A stretch of 64,000 nt of DNA from Prorocentrum cordatum (Eukaryota > Sar > Dinophyceae > Prorocentrales > Prorocentraceae). How positions within the stretch are numbered: the stretch's first letter is position 1; each line of letters begins with the position of its first letter. The notes beneath the pieces are model-generated. The model had not been told where the DNA came from. It worked only from the letters and a program-made list of their open reading frames with translations, and did not search any database. The stretch spans positions 90,001 to 154,000 of the forward strand of contig CAUYUJ010014258.1 in the NCBI GenBank assembly GCA_963575745.1, written 5' to 3'. The translations under genes and the position numbers were made by a program. Below are positions 9,295 to 21,280 of the stretch, piece after piece.

Positions 9295-10200
9295 CGTTTG
9301 TTTTCTGAGCGAACTTGTGGACGTCTCGCGCGCTGTCAACGTGCTGTCTCTGAGCGCACTCCGTGGGCTGGTGGAGCGCTAGCGCCTGTAAAAATGCAGT
9401 GCTGGAGCGCACCCTGTGTAGGGCTTTAACGTATAGATGGTAGGGGCGAGGAGAGGGGAGGGGAGAGCGCGGGTGGCGAGGTGCTAGCATTCCTTCTTCT
9501 CAAGAGCGCCACGTTTGCAGCGACGATCGAAGCGCGAGTAGCGCCCCAGGGATGCCCCGATACAGACACATGTGCCGTAATCTTCCACCGCCAGCAGCAG
9601 AATTCCATTGACTGCAGTAGCAGAAAGATGTTTCACAACTCTTGTTTTGGTCAGCTCCTGGCTCATTCTTTCTCTATTCACGCTTCGCCAGAGGTCTTCG
9701 ATCGTGGTCAAAAGGACAGCAGAAAGGTCCCACAGAGTGGTCGGGGAGCCTCAGACCGACTGGTCTGGCAGTCTCTTCCGGCAGTCGTTTCGCCTGAGAC
9801 TTTCCATCCTTATGCAGGGAGTCGTGCTCTCGCCTCAATGCCGGCGACATTTGTTGTCTGCCACGATCCCTTGTGAGAGATGTACTGCGGTGCACGCGGC
9901 CGTGCTCTCACCCCTGGCCCATATAGCCGACCTCCTACCTCTCGACCCGCCTCTTCACCTTGGCTGCTATCATAGTGCTTTGCTGGGGTCGAGGACCCGA
10001 AGTCGTGGTGGAAGCCGCGACCACCCGAAGTGCCTTGCTTCTTAACGCGACCACCCGAAGTCGTCATGGAGGCCGCCTTGGGGACGCCTGGTGCCGTCTT
10101 GGCATTGAATGTCGTGGGTGCTGGGTGGGGGGGAGGGTGGCATCGCGGCGACAGATGCCGCAGGGCTTGTGGAAAGGTTCTGGATGGCAGATCCAATGAC
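9295..10200. other. No supported gene
   Basis: Unique sequence with short frames on both strands. Nothing recognisable. Confidence 0.45.
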
Positions 10201-10672
10201 CAGTGAGGAGGAGGGGGAGGCGGAGGAGGGGGAGGCGGAACAGGAGGAGGAGGAGGAGGAGGAGGAGGAGGAGGTGGAGGAGGAGGAGGAGGAGGAGGAG
10301 GAGGAGGAGGCGCGGGGAGGAGGACGAGCAGGAGGAGGAGGAGGAGGAGGAGGAGGAGGAGGAGGAGGAGGAGGAGGAGGAGGGGGTGGAGCAGGATGGA
10401 GGAGAAGGAGGAGGAGAAGGAGGAGGCGGAGGGGAGAAGGAGGATGATGACGAGGATGAAGGAATTGATGCTGTTGCTGATGATTATGATGACGATGAGG
10501 CTGGTGCTGCTGATGATGATGCTGAGGATGATGATCATGCTGATGCTGATGCTGATGTCGATGCTGATGATGCTGATGATGAGGATTGTGATGCTGATGA
10601 TAATGGTGACGATGCTGATGTTGTCAATGATGATGATGATGCTGATAGTGATGATGCTTCTGATGGTGCTTC

Positions 10673-10715
<43 letters not shown>

Positions 10716-11051
10716 GACGACGATGCTGTTGTGGATGATTGGTGTGAGAATAATTGATGATGCTGCTGCTGCTGATGATCACGATGAGTACGATGATTAT
10801 GATGATTGCGATGATGGTGGTGATGATGATATTTATGATGATGCTGATTATGGTGCTGCTGACGACGATGATGATGCTGATGATGATGATGATGATGTCG
10901 ATGCCGACGACGATTCTGATGCTGCTCATGGTGACGATGATGCTGATGATCATGATGATGAGGATAAGGACGATGATGATCATGATGCTGCTGTTGCTGC
11001 TGCAGCTGCTGGTGATGATGATGATGCTGAGGATGATGATGCTGATGATGC

Positions 11052-11083
<32 letters not shown>

Positions 11084-11113
11084 CTGATGATGATGATGAT
11101 GATGATGATGATT

Positions 11114-11176
<63 letters not shown>

Positions 11177-11310
11177 TTGACGATGCTAATGATGATTGAC
11201 GGTTTTGGATGAAGCTGATGAGTGATGATGATCAAGAAGAGGAGGAGGAGGAGGAGGAGGAGGAGGAGGAGGAGGAGGAGGAGGAGGAGGAGGAGGAGGA
11301 GGAGGAGAAG
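10201..11310. repeat. GAG tract, GAT tract, GAG tract
   Basis: GAG/GGA repeat (10206-10435), imperfect GAT/GCT-GAT repeat (10442-11190, purest at 11040-11180), then GAG (11236-11308). This is a kilobase of strand-asymmetric trinucleotide DNA. Confidence 0.97.
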
Positions 11311-12364
11311 AAGGACTTTCCAGGCCTCTCCACACAGCGCGGGTCCTCTCCCTGCGGCCGCCCCGCTCCTGCCGCGCCCCGCTCCGCAGGACAGGGTCTC
11401 CCGCCGCGGCGCCTGGGCCGCAGGCAAGCGGACGCACTGGCTGGACTGCGCCGGCCCGCGTGTCTGACGCCGCCCCGGCCGCGCCTCCCCCGAACGAAGG
11501 TTTTTTTTTGCAATCCGGTTTTTTTGTTGTTGTTGCAATCCTTCGTTCAAGTGAGGGTGGGGGGGCACGACTTGTTGCCCCTCCCGGCGGCAGAAGCAGC
11601 AGTCATCCAATACTGCGCCTCTGGCATGGTGGGACAATTCGCTTTAACGGCGTCCTCGTTGAGGTCTCCTATCGCCAGCGCAGGCGTCCCCTGCCTAGCC
11701 GCCGATGCCAAAAGCGTCCGACGCCGCCCCTCCCCTGAGATCGGGCATCGGTACGATCGAAATGGGTAGGGGAACACTGGGTACGAAGAGTAAGAGCGTT
11801 AGCTGTACATTTTGGAACGTTTCGCTGTCGGTGCCGTCGCGGGCTATACCCATTTGCAACTACATGTCGCCTGCCCCACAGCGTCTGGTGTCGGTTCTGG
11901 ACAAAATTCGCTGTTGGGCATCGCAGTCATTTTTTCCGTACAGGTTACACGTGGGAGTGATCTTTCGCCAGAGTGACCTTTTGGTGCCAGCCCACTGGGG
12001 TCCCCCGATGGCTGGATATCGCCGAGTGCGATGCTTGCGCGCCTGGACTTGGGCCCCAGAAGCCGCGCGCCAGAGGTCACTCTTGCATATGGTCGTTCTT
12101 GCGTGTAGCCTCGATTGTCCCTGGAAATCCCCACCCCTTCCCCGGGACCGTTTGCTCATCCCTAGTTGTTTTTTGACGGTCCCGAGGCCTGGTAAGGGTC
12201 CCCAGAGAATCAAAAGCAAATATTGAGGATTTGCCTGACGAAGGAGCCAACCATATGCAGGTGCGAGTGCCGTGATGGAGATGAGACGGAGGAGGGGGCC
12301 CAGCGGGGTCGAGAGGTTCAGGGGCCTTTCGCTGTGGAGAATTCCAGGGGCCTCGCGCAAGCGT
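11311..12364. other. No supported gene
   Basis: GC-rich unique sequence. A plus frame over 11705-12226 and minus frames overlap it; neither has a recognisable domain. Confidence 0.4.
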
Positions 12365-13222
12365 CTCTTTGTCGAAATGAGGTGCGGGGACGCGTGTAAA
12401 CTCTGCCACTGAGGCCTTGGGCGGAGCTCCTTATTGGGCCACGAACCGTGTGAGGGGTGCGCCGAAATGAGTCGCGGGGACGCATGTCAACCCTGCCATT
12501 GGGGCCTTGCGTGGAGCTCCTTCTGGTGCCACGAACCATGTGAGGGGTGTGCCGAAATGAGTCGCGGGGACGCATGTAAACCCTGCCACTGGGGCCTTCG
12601 GTGGAGCTCCCTACTGACCCACGAACCGTGTGAGTGGTGTGCCGAAATGAGTCGCGGGGACGTGTGTAAACCCTGCCATTGGTGACGTCGGGGGAGCTCC
12701 TTATAGGGCCACGAACCGTGTGACTTGTGCGCCGAAATGAGTCGCGGGGACGTGTGTAAACCCTGCCATTGGTGACGTCGGTGGAGCTCCTTCTGGTGCC
12801 ACGAACCGTGTGAGGGGTGTGCCGAACTGAGTCGCGGGGACGCATGTAAATTGACCCGCGAACCGTGTGAGTGGTGTGCCGACATGTGTCGCGGGGACGT
12901 GTGTAACCCCTGCCATTGGTGACGTCGGTGGAGCTCCTGATGGGGCCACGAACCGTGTGACTTGTGCGCCGAAATGAGTCGTGGGGACGTGTGTAAACCC
13001 TGCCATTGGTAACGTCGGTGGAGCTCCTTATGGGGCCACGAACCGTGTGAGGGGCGTGCCGAAATGAGCCGCGGGGACGCATGTAAACCCTGCCACTGGG
13101 GCCGTCGGTGGAGCTCCCTATGGTGCCACGAACCGTGTGAGAGGTGTGCCGAAATGAGTCGCGGGGACGCATGTAAACCCTGCCACTGGGGCCTTCGGTG
13201 GCGCTCCCTATGGGGCCACGAA
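12365..13222. repeat. 90-bp minisatellite, array A (~10 units)
   Basis: Unit anchors ACGAACCGTGTGA recur every 90 bases (12441, 12531, 12621, 12711 and onward), with one shortened unit near 12841-12900. Other constant parts are GCCGAAATGAGTCGCGGGGA and GGTGGAGCTCC. Because 90 is divisible by three, each frame stays constant. One plus frame gives a repeating peptide HEPCEGCAEM...GDACKPCHW with C-x2-C and C-x2-C-H pairs. Frames are open on both strands, so coding is unproven. The same family forms array B at 18108-19115. Confidence 0.92.
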
Positions 13223-14232
13223 TGGTGATGATTGATGAGGGTGGTCATGATGATGATGCAGCTGATGATTGCGATGATGGGGATGACGATGCTACTGCTG
13301 GTGATGATGATAAGGATGATGATGATGCTGCTGATGATGATGATGTTAGTGATTAGGATGGTGATGGTAATGACGGTATCGCGATGATGTTAACGACGAA
13401 GATGATGCATATTCCACTGATGATGGTGAATATAATGACGGTAAGGATAAAGATGAAGATGCTGCTGCTGCTGATGATTCCGACGGCGATGACGAGGATG
13501 AGCATGAGGATGGTCACATTGATGATGATGATGATGCTGATGATGATGATGATTCTGATGATGATAATGATGATGACGATGATGATGCTGATGATGATGA
13601 TGCTGGTGGTTATGCTGGTACTGTTAGCGATTATGCTGCCGATGGTAATGGCGATGCAGCGATGATGATGCTGATGACACCGATGATGATGATGATGATG
13701 ACGATGATGACGATGCTGTCGCTCATGATTATGATGATGATGTTGCTAGTGATTCTGATAAGGCCGACTTCGATGATGACGATGCTTCTGGTGCCGATGA
13801 TGCTACGAATGCTGCTGCTGCTGATGATGATGCTGACGCTGCTGATGCTGCTGATGATGAGGATGATGATGCGGATGATGACGATGATGATGAGGATCAT
13901 GACGACGATGCTGATGTTGCTGCTGATGATGATGACGATGATAATGGCGATGCGGCTGATGATTGTGATGATGCATCGTACGTTGGTTATGGCTACGCTG
14001 GTGGTGGTGGTGGTGGTAGTGATGCTGATAGTGGTGATGATGACGACGGGTGTGGTAATGTCGATGATCAAGGTGCTGAGTACGATGGTGGTACTGGTAG
14101 TGATGATGTTGCTGCTGCTGATGATGATGATGATTATGATGATGATGATGCTGATGCTGATACTGCTGCTGCTGATGATGATGCTGATGATGATGATGAT
14201 GCTCATGCTGATGATGATGCTGATGCTGATGC

Positions 14233-14273
<41 letters not shown>

Positions 14274-14810
14274 CTGATCATCATGGCGTGCCTGAGAAAG
14301 AGGGGGCGGATTATGCCAGACGCAGCACGATTCGTTGCTTAATACGGATGTCGTGGTAAGAGGGGGGTGATGCTGATAATTATCAGGATGAGGAGGATAA
14401 TGAGGATGGTGGCTCTGATGATGATGATTAGGATGAGGAAGTGGGTGAGCTTGAGGAGGCGGGTGGCGCGCCGCGATGTGCATGATGAAGATGATGACAA
14501 TGATGCAGACGATGAGGATGATGAGGATAATGTTCCTGCTGCTGGTGACGATGCTGCTGATGAGTTCGCTGATGATGATGGTGATTCGACGATGACGACG
14601 GGACTGCTGCTGATGATGAGGATGATGATGATAACGACGATGATGATGGTGATGATGGTGGTTGCGGAGGGGATGATACTGGTGGTGGTGATGATGATGA
14701 TTATGCTGCTGATGATGATGCTGATGCTGTGGATGCTTATGTTGATGATGATGGTGATGCTGCTGATGCCGCTGATGATGGTGATGATGCTGATGATGAT
14801 GAGATGTGCC
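13223..14810. repeat. Degenerate GAT trinucleotide tract
   Basis: Long imperfect GAT/GCT repeat, broken near 14284-14360 and near 14455-14480 by short unique segments. Predicted Met, Asp, His or Ile runs are artefacts. Confidence 0.95.
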
Positions 14811-14977
14811 GCCCTGTGCCGCGCAGGATGAGCGAGAGTAGCGGCCGAGGCGCGGGCCGCTGGGTGCGGGAGGGCTGAACATGACACCCCACAAATTGCG
14901 CTCACTCCTGGTGCTTGATTGCAGTATCACGTGCGCGCGCGCTTGTGTGTGTGTGTGTGGTATGTGTGTGTGCGCGC

Positions 14978-15016
<39 letters not shown>

Positions 15017-15135
15017 TATGTGTGTGTGTGTGTTTGTGCGTGCGTATGTGTGTGTGTGTGTGTGTTTGTGTGTGCGTGTGTGTGTGTGTCTGTGTGTGTG
15101 TGTGTTTGTGTTTGTGTGTGTGTGCGCGGGCGTTG
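14811..15135. repeat. (GT)n microsatellite
   Basis: GT dinucleotide repeat at about 14942-15125 with GCGT and TTTGT interruptions, preceded by about 100 bases of unique GC-rich DNA. It can adopt Z-DNA. Confidence 0.95.
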
Positions 15136-15830
15136 CCATATCATGGTCTTAGTGCAATCTTGCTTCGGTGGTCGCACGTGAACGGCAGCAGTTTGTGATG
15201 TACATGAGTGTATCTGGGCGCCCGTGTCGTGCGGACCGTGACCAGTGTTCCGCGAAGAGCAATCGACTTTGAAACGTGTCTTGGCACACTTTGACGCGCT
15301 AGCAACCCGGTGTTGGATCCTGTTTTCTGAGGTGGTCCTGTATATTTTGTGGGCGTCGGTGTGTAGCCCATACTGGAAACATGAAATTACCTGCCCAGCA
15401 GTGTACCTTTATCAGATGGCAAATCCAGGAGCACCTTGGAATACGATAGGGACATTGGTTAACGAACGTGCCCAGAAGGCTTCAGACCTTGGAGGATGCC
15501 TTATATGATGAGGGCGGCTGTGATATCCATGACCATGCCTCAATTGGAGCTCCACTGGCCTCCGGACGCTGAGTTCCTTACCCAATTGCTCCTTATCCAT
15601 GGTCCTCACCGTACCATGTCTATGCGAGCATGTTCCATTCCCTCTCTCTGTTTAAGGGTACGGCTTCTACTTTCGTTGCAGGGGCTGCATTCCTTCAGAA
15701 GCCACCGCAAGGATTCAAGGTTGCATGGGCAAGCGTAGGCAAGCATGCTCAAGGACATGTTCGCAATACCAGAGTTGCATTCACGCAGTCATGCAAGCAG
15801 GTATTGGAGCACTTCTTGTACTAAGCGCTT
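15136..15830. other. No supported gene
   Basis: Less GC-rich unique sequence. An 87-residue plus frame at 15245-15508 has no recognisable domain. Confidence 0.4.
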
Positions 15831-16400
15831 TGGGTTCTACCAGGCATGCAGGCGTGCATGTATGCTCGCAAACAGCGAACTAGGCAAGTACGCGCAGTCA
15901 GGCAAGAACTTAAGCGCAAGCAACCTCAAGCAATCAACGTCAAGCAAGCAACCGAGCAAGCGCGTGCATGCGCAGGCGAGTGCACGCAAGCAAACACATG
16001 TTTACACGGTCACCTGCTTGTAGTTTGTTTCAGGAAGCACGTGTAAGCTAGGGCAGCAATGCTCTGGCAAGCGCACGCACGAAATAAGATACACGCATCA
16101 CATTTAGTTGGCACGCAGGCGCAAGCAATCACGCCAGTGAAAGAAAGCAGGTCGGCGTAATCAATCAATCAATCAAATAAGCGCGAGCAGGCAAGAAGCA
16201 CGCGACGATGTGCAAACACGCAATCAGCGCACGCAGTGATGTGAGCGCACGCGCGGTTGCACGAGGCAGTCACACGCACACCAGAAGGCAGGCCAGGACA
16301 ATAGCAACACAAGTCATTAAGCACGCCATGTGCGCATGCGCAGGAAAGCCAGAATGCAAGAACACAGCTCGCAATAAGTCTTCTACGCTCGGTTAGAAAC
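15831..16400. repeat. CAAGCA/GCACGC-rich low-complexity segment
   Basis: Cryptically simple sequence with recurring CAAGCA, GCACGC and CGCAAG words and a perfect AATC run near 16157-16175. No coding signal. Confidence 0.6.
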
Positions 16401-16860
16401 CATGAATCGAGCATATGCTTGGTGTCGTCGCATGTATCTGGCTTGACGCTGCTCTTTTTTAATGTTCCTCATTCTTCAGAGTCGTTGTTGTTGCTCAGAC
16501 CTTCTGTTTGCAGGCTTTCCACCGTTAGCTGTTCGCGTGTATGCAGACAATCGTGAGAACTTATATGCATGTCGCACTTGGAGGAGGCGGTACCAGGGGC
16601 GGGCATGATCACATGGAGTTCTGGATGGCAGGTGTTACCTTGGTCTTAGAGTGTGATGGTCTTGGGGATTGCCAGGATCTTTTCCTATGGACAGGCCCGT
16701 CTTTTGCTTCATTGGACTGTGAGTCTACCCTCTTGCTTCTTGCACATGCTTGGTCGGTTGTGCGTGTACTTGCTTGTTTGTCTGCTGTGTGCGTGGGGCT
16801 GGTACGCCTGCTTCTCCAGCCCTTTCTGCGCCGCGCCGCCGCGCGCGTGGCCGCGACGGC
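16401..16860. other. No supported gene
   Basis: Unique sequence ending in a GC-rich block CGCGACGGCCAAAA directly before a GT repeat, a layout repeated near 24258. Confidence 0.4.
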
Positions 16861-17225
16861 CAAAAGTGTGTGTGTGTGTGTGTGTCTGTGATCGTGGCAA
16901 CCCCGTCTGCCCGTCTTCTTCTTGTTCTTCTTATTCTTCTTCTTCTTCTGATTCCTCCTCCTCCCTTTCTCCGGCTCCTCCTCTTCCTCCTCCCTCCTCC
17001 TCCTCCTCCTCCTCCTCCTCCTCCTTCTCCTCCTCCCCCTCCTCCTCCTCCCCCTCCTCCTCCTCCTCCTCCTCCTCCGCCTCCTCCTCCTCCTCCTCCT
17101 CTCCCTCCCTCCCTCCTCCTCCTCCTCCTCCTCCTCCTCCTCCTCCTCCTCCTCCTCCTCCTCCTCCTCCTCCTCCTCCTCCTCCTCCCCCTCCTCCTCC
17201 TCCTCCTCCTCCTCCGCCTTCTCCC
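16861..17225. repeat. (GT)n then (CTT/CTC)n tract
   Basis: GT repeat at 16866-16893, then CTT turning into long CTC runs (16915-17222). Confidence 0.95.
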
Positions 17226-17587
17226 CTCTCTGCCGCCTGCCCCGTGGCCTTCCACAGTGCCGCCCCCCAGCCGTGCCCCGATCTCGGCCTGCCCGCGTGG
17301 CCCTCCGCCGCCGCTCCCCTTGGCGTGCGCCCCGGCCGCTCCTCCGCTGCCCGGCGCCGCTCTCCGCGGTGGCCCACCGCTCCTCCCCAGACCCCCTCGA
17401 GTAATGAAAAAATCAGGACGGGAGGTTTTTCCTAATTTTCGGCCTCGGGGGGCCCTCACCGGGCCTCGGGAGTGTCAAAAAACGACTCAGGATGCAAAGC
17501 CGGTCATGGAGAAAGGGTCGGGACCTACGGGGGTCGACGTAGTGAAAAAATCATTACGTCGGGGGTCTGGGTCCCCGTCCTTCGCAG
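17226..17587. other. No supported gene
   Basis: GC-rich, with a run of AAAAAATCA-type words at 17406 and 17544. No recognisable product. Confidence 0.4.
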
Positions 17588-17782
17588 GCCTCGAGGTTGG
17601 CACCAACGCCAATGTCGGCGGTGTTCCTCCCCCGTGGGATGATGATCCCGATCTCGGTGATGGTGGTACTATTCTGTCTTCCAAGGTGGCCGAAATCTTG
17701 CCGCCAGCACCGAAGTCCAGGATCTTCCTCCCCCTGTGGAGGCAACCCCCCTGTTTTGGTGTTGGTGCCCATTTCCAGGCCT
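17588..17782. repeat. Diverged foldback (~95-bp arms)
   Basis: GGCCTCGAGGTTGGCACCAA at the left end matches the reverse complement of the right end (GGCCTGGAAATGGGCACCAA). Similarity continues inward past GTTCCTCC / GTTGCCTCC and GATCC to a centre near 17685. The arms are clearly diverged. Confidence 0.6.
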
Positions 17783-18107
17783 CCAAGTCCTCCTCGGTCG
17801 GGCAGGCCCTTGGCGTGCTGCCCTGTGCTGTCTTGCGCCCTCCGCTCCCGCACAGCGCCCGGCCTCCGTGCTCTGCTGCCGCCCGGCGCGCGGCGTTCGG
17901 TGCCGCTCCGCCAGGGAGGCCGATGCGCTCTTCGAGGGCCCCCCGTCGTATTCCGCTGGTTGGGCTCACTGGCGCGCCGGAGGAGAAGCGCGTGGGTGCC
18001 ATCAAGGTAAGGGCCTGCACCGCAGTTTCATCTCACTTCTTAGTTCGTTCTTCCTTTCTTTCCTTCTTCGTTGCCCCCTTCCCCTCCTATCCGGACAGTT
18101 CCTGCAT
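17783..18107 (+). other. Possible exon end with GTAAGG donor at 18007
   Basis: GC-rich sequence ending GCCATCAAG followed by GTAAGGGC at about 18007, a good donor. Which upstream frame would be coding cannot be decided, and no domain is seen. Confidence 0.25.
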
Positions 18108-19115
18108 AGGGGGCGCGTGTGGACCCTCCCATTGTGGCCTTAGGTGGAGCTCCCTATGGGGCCACGAAGCGCGTGAGGGGTGTGCCGAAATGTTGTGGGG
18201 GGACGCATGTGGGCCCTCTCATGGGGGCTCTAGGTGGAGCTCCCTATGGGGCCACGAAACGAGGGGTGTGCCGAAATGGTGCGGGGGGACGCATGTGGAC
18301 CCTGCCACTGGGGCCTTCGGTGGAGTTCCTCATACGGGCCACGAAGCGTGTGAGGGGTGTGCCGAATTGGTGCGGGGGGATGCATGTGGACCCTGCCACT
18401 GGGGCCTTCGGTGGAGTTCCTGATGGGGCCACGAAGCGTGTGAGTGGTGTGCCGAAATCGTGCGGGGGGACGCATGTGGACCCTGCCACTGGGGCCTTCG
18501 GTGGAGCTTTCTGTGGGGGCACGGAACGTGTGAGCGGTGTGTCGAGATGGGTCGGGGGGACGCATGTGGACCCTGCCACTGGGGCCTTCGGTGGAGCTCC
18601 CTATGGGAGCACGGCATGTTTGAGGGGTATGTCGACATGTGTCGGGAGATGGTGCGGGGGGGCGCATGTGGACCCTGCCACTGGTGCCTTAAGTGGAGCT
18701 CCCCATGGGGTCACGAAGCATGCGAGGGTTGTGCTGACATGGGTCGGGGGGACGCATGTGGACCATTCCCTACCGTGGGGGCCTTCGGTGGAGCTCCTTG
18801 TGAGGCCACGAACCGCGTGAGGGGCGTGCCGAGCTGGGGCGGGTGGACGCATGCAGCCCCTCCCATTGTGGCCTTCGGTTGGGCTCCCTATTTGGGCACG
18901 AAGCGCTTGAGGGGTGTGCCGAAATGGGGCGGGGAGACGCATGTAGACCCTGCCACTGGGGCCTTTGGTGGAACCCCAAAGGGGTCACGGAACGTGTGAT
19001 GGGTGTGACGAAACGGGGTGGGGGAACGCATGTGGACCCTGCCATTGGGGCCTTCGGTTGAGTTCCCGATGGGGGCACGAAAGATGTAAGGGGTGTGCCG
19101 AAATGGTGCCCAAAG
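18108..19115. repeat. 90-bp minisatellite, array B (~11 units)
   Basis: Same family as array A, with anchor GGGGCCACGAAGCGTGTGAG and a GACGCATGTGGACCCTGCCA core. Spacing is mostly 90 bases, with some units longer or shorter. A plus frame again gives GDACGPCHWGLRWSS with C-x2-C pairs. This array is more diverged than A and lies about 5 kb away. Confidence 0.9.
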
Positions 19116-19270
19116 GGTTGTGCGGAGGGCTGAGCCAAGGATGGGAGGATGATGAGGAGGAGGCGGAGGATGAGGATGAGGAGGAGGAGGAGTGGGAGGA
19201 GTAGGAGGAAGAGGAGGAGGATGATGAGGATGAGGAGGAGGATGAGGAGGAGGAGGAGGATTGCGGCACG
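19116..19270. repeat. GAG/GAT tract
   Basis: Mixed GAG and GAT repeat at 19138-19262, following array B. Confidence 0.9.
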
Positions 19271-19329
19271 CGGGGCGCTGTCTCATAATTATCCCAGTGC
19301 GACCCTACCTAGGAGTTGGAGCATTTAGG

Positions 19330-19508
19330 AAAGCAACACCTACATCTACACCGACAGCTACATTTACATATACACCTGCATCTACATCCACATCAACATC
19401 AACAGCGAGACTCACATCTACATCTACATCTACATCTACACCTACATCTACATATACATATACATCGACACCAACACCGACATCCACATCTACACCTACA
19501 CCTACATC
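19330..19508. repeat. ACATCT hexanucleotide array
   Basis: Imperfect six-base repeat (CTACAT, with CATCAA and ACACCT variants). Peptides in all frames are periodic artefacts. Confidence 0.9.
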
Positions 19509-19790
19509 TATGCTATGCTATGTGTGCCGAGCTATGCTATGCTATGCTATGCTATGCTATGACTGGCTATGCTATGCTATGCTATGCTGTGATAATGCTG
19601 CGCTGCGCTATGCTGCGCTGCGCTAAGCTAAGCTAAGGTAAGCTAAGCTATGCTAAGCTAGGCTAAGCTAAGCTAAGCTAGGATGATATAAGCTAAGCTA
19701 AGCTAAGCTAGGCTAGGCTAGGCTAGGCAAAGCTAAGCTAAGCTAAGCTAAGCTAAGCTAAGCTAAGCTAAGCTAAGATGATATAAAGTA
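19509..19790. repeat. Pentanucleotide array GCTAT to GCTAA/GCTAG
   Basis: Starts as GCTAT repeats (to about 19615), shifts to GCTAA with GCTAG patches. A GATGATATAA interruption occurs twice, near 19682 and 19776. Confidence 0.93.
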
Positions 19791-20510
19791 AGAGCCCTTC
19801 TGGGCAGAGCCTAGGTAGGGAAAAACGAGGCCCCAACATCACAGGATGGTGGGGGGAAAGAAGATAGAACGCTTTCACCCACTTGTAGGGGCCGTTGCCT
19901 CTGGGGCTCGCAGGTCATGCAGATTCAGCGGGCTCCTCGATCGGTATGCCGTCCCACGCTTTTTGGGACAGATTTCGCAAGGCATTGCCAACACAGATTT
20001 TTGGCGTCCATGCGTCACGTCTGCCTGAGGGCCCATGGCTGCACAGCTGTGGCTTGGGGATGGCCAGGGCGGTCGCGGCGCACCGGGCTCCTACCGTGGC
20101 GGCGACGGCGTCATAGCGTCCGTCTCGTACAGTCGGCCCGGATTAGTAGGTCGGCCCTGCCAAATCAAGGGTACCCTTGTGTCCTGTGCCTCGCGACCCG
20201 TGCCTCCTGCATTCCTTCGGCAATGTGGCCCTCGGAAGGGTCTTGTGTCCTCTCGCGTGTCCCGTCCAATGAAGTCCGACTGTAAGAAGGGGGCGGCTGG
20301 CTCGCGCCCCAGCGTTTGGTGACTTCCCTCCTCGCACCCCGCGATCGGCGCTCAGTGGCGCCTGCCCCCCCGTGCCGACCTGCTACCGTGTCCGCAACGG
20401 CAGACCGCGCACGGTACCGCCACTGCGCCACGCCGCCCCCCGGCTCTCGCGCGGGGCTCACCACGGAGGTGTCCCGCTTGCTGGCGTGCAGTGGGGCGTC
20501 TGGTAATGGA
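19791..20510. other. No supported gene
   Basis: Unique GC-rich sequence with overlapping short frames and no recognisable domain. Confidence 0.45.
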
Positions 20511-20700
20511 GGATGACGATGAATAAATGACTGGGGGTCGTGTTCACGCGGCGGCGCCCGGGATGACGATTAGAAAAAACCGGCCGCGGGCTGGAAAACT
20601 ATGTTTTTAATCGTTCTCCTCCAGTCAGACAACTGTGCAGAAATAGCAGAAAACTACTTTATTTAATCGTTCTCTCCCATTTTTTAATTCATCGTCATCC
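20511..20700. mobile_element. MITE-like foldback with GGATGACGATGAAT ends
   Basis: The left end GGATGACGATGAATAAA and the right end read as reverse complement (GGATGACGATGAATTAAAA) form terminal inverted repeats of about 14-17 bases. A nested copy GGGATGACGATTAG lies at 20568, and two AACGATTAAA-type words sit on the opposite strand at 20610-20675. No transposase frame; no convincing target duplication. Confidence 0.55.
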
Positions 20701-21280
20701 CGCAGTACGGCTGCGGATGGGTTTTTGCCTTCACCAAGATGGGCGCACTCCGAGCCAAGCCCCGGCCTGCCCGCAGGTGCCCCGCGGAGGTGCTCCACAG
20801 AAGCCCTGGGGCACAGAGGGCCCTCAAGGATCGACGAAGACTGTGGCCTCAGACTTCTCATGTACAAAGACTTCTTTTCTGCGCCTTTCGAGTTTCGGAG
20901 CCCCGCTCTCGGATCCCATCGCGAGACTGCGTACTGCCCACTGTGGGACCGCGCTCCACGGCGTGACAGGGAGCTCTTGACCTGTGACTCTTTCATGGCG
21001 TGGCCCCCAATGCTGCCCAATGAACATATCATTCCCCAATCAGTGCTTGCACTGAAGGGGTCCTGGCGGATCTTGAAGGATTTGGCGAAAGTGAGCGGCC
21101 GATTTCGGTGGGCCGCCCAGTTCCCCAGTTCCAGGTTCCGGGTTCCCGGGTTCCCCGCTGATGGTTCAGGGCCGATTTCGGTGGGCGTCGGGGTTCCAGG
21201 GTTTCCGGTGTCCCAGTTTCCTGGTCGATCTGCTTGTCGTTCGGTCTCGCCAGCGATCTTTTTGCCCATCTCTCTATCGA
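20701..21280. repeat. Direct repeat GCCGATTTCGGTGGGC within unique DNA
   Basis: The 16-mer occurs at about 21098 and 21173, each followed by a GTTCC-rich stretch. Open frames exist on both strands (the minus one is longest) but show no domain. Confidence 0.5.

Noticed and set aside
12365-13222. CRISPR array
   Set aside because: Units are contiguous 90-bp tandem repeats without unique spacers, and no cas genes are present.
16750-18423. 557-residue plus frame
   Set aside because: Joins a GT repeat, a CTC tract and the 90-bp minisatellite; no coherent protein.
19330-19508. Hexanucleotide array considered as interstitial telomere
   Set aside because: Motif ACATCT is not a known telomere unit and the array is imperfect and internal.
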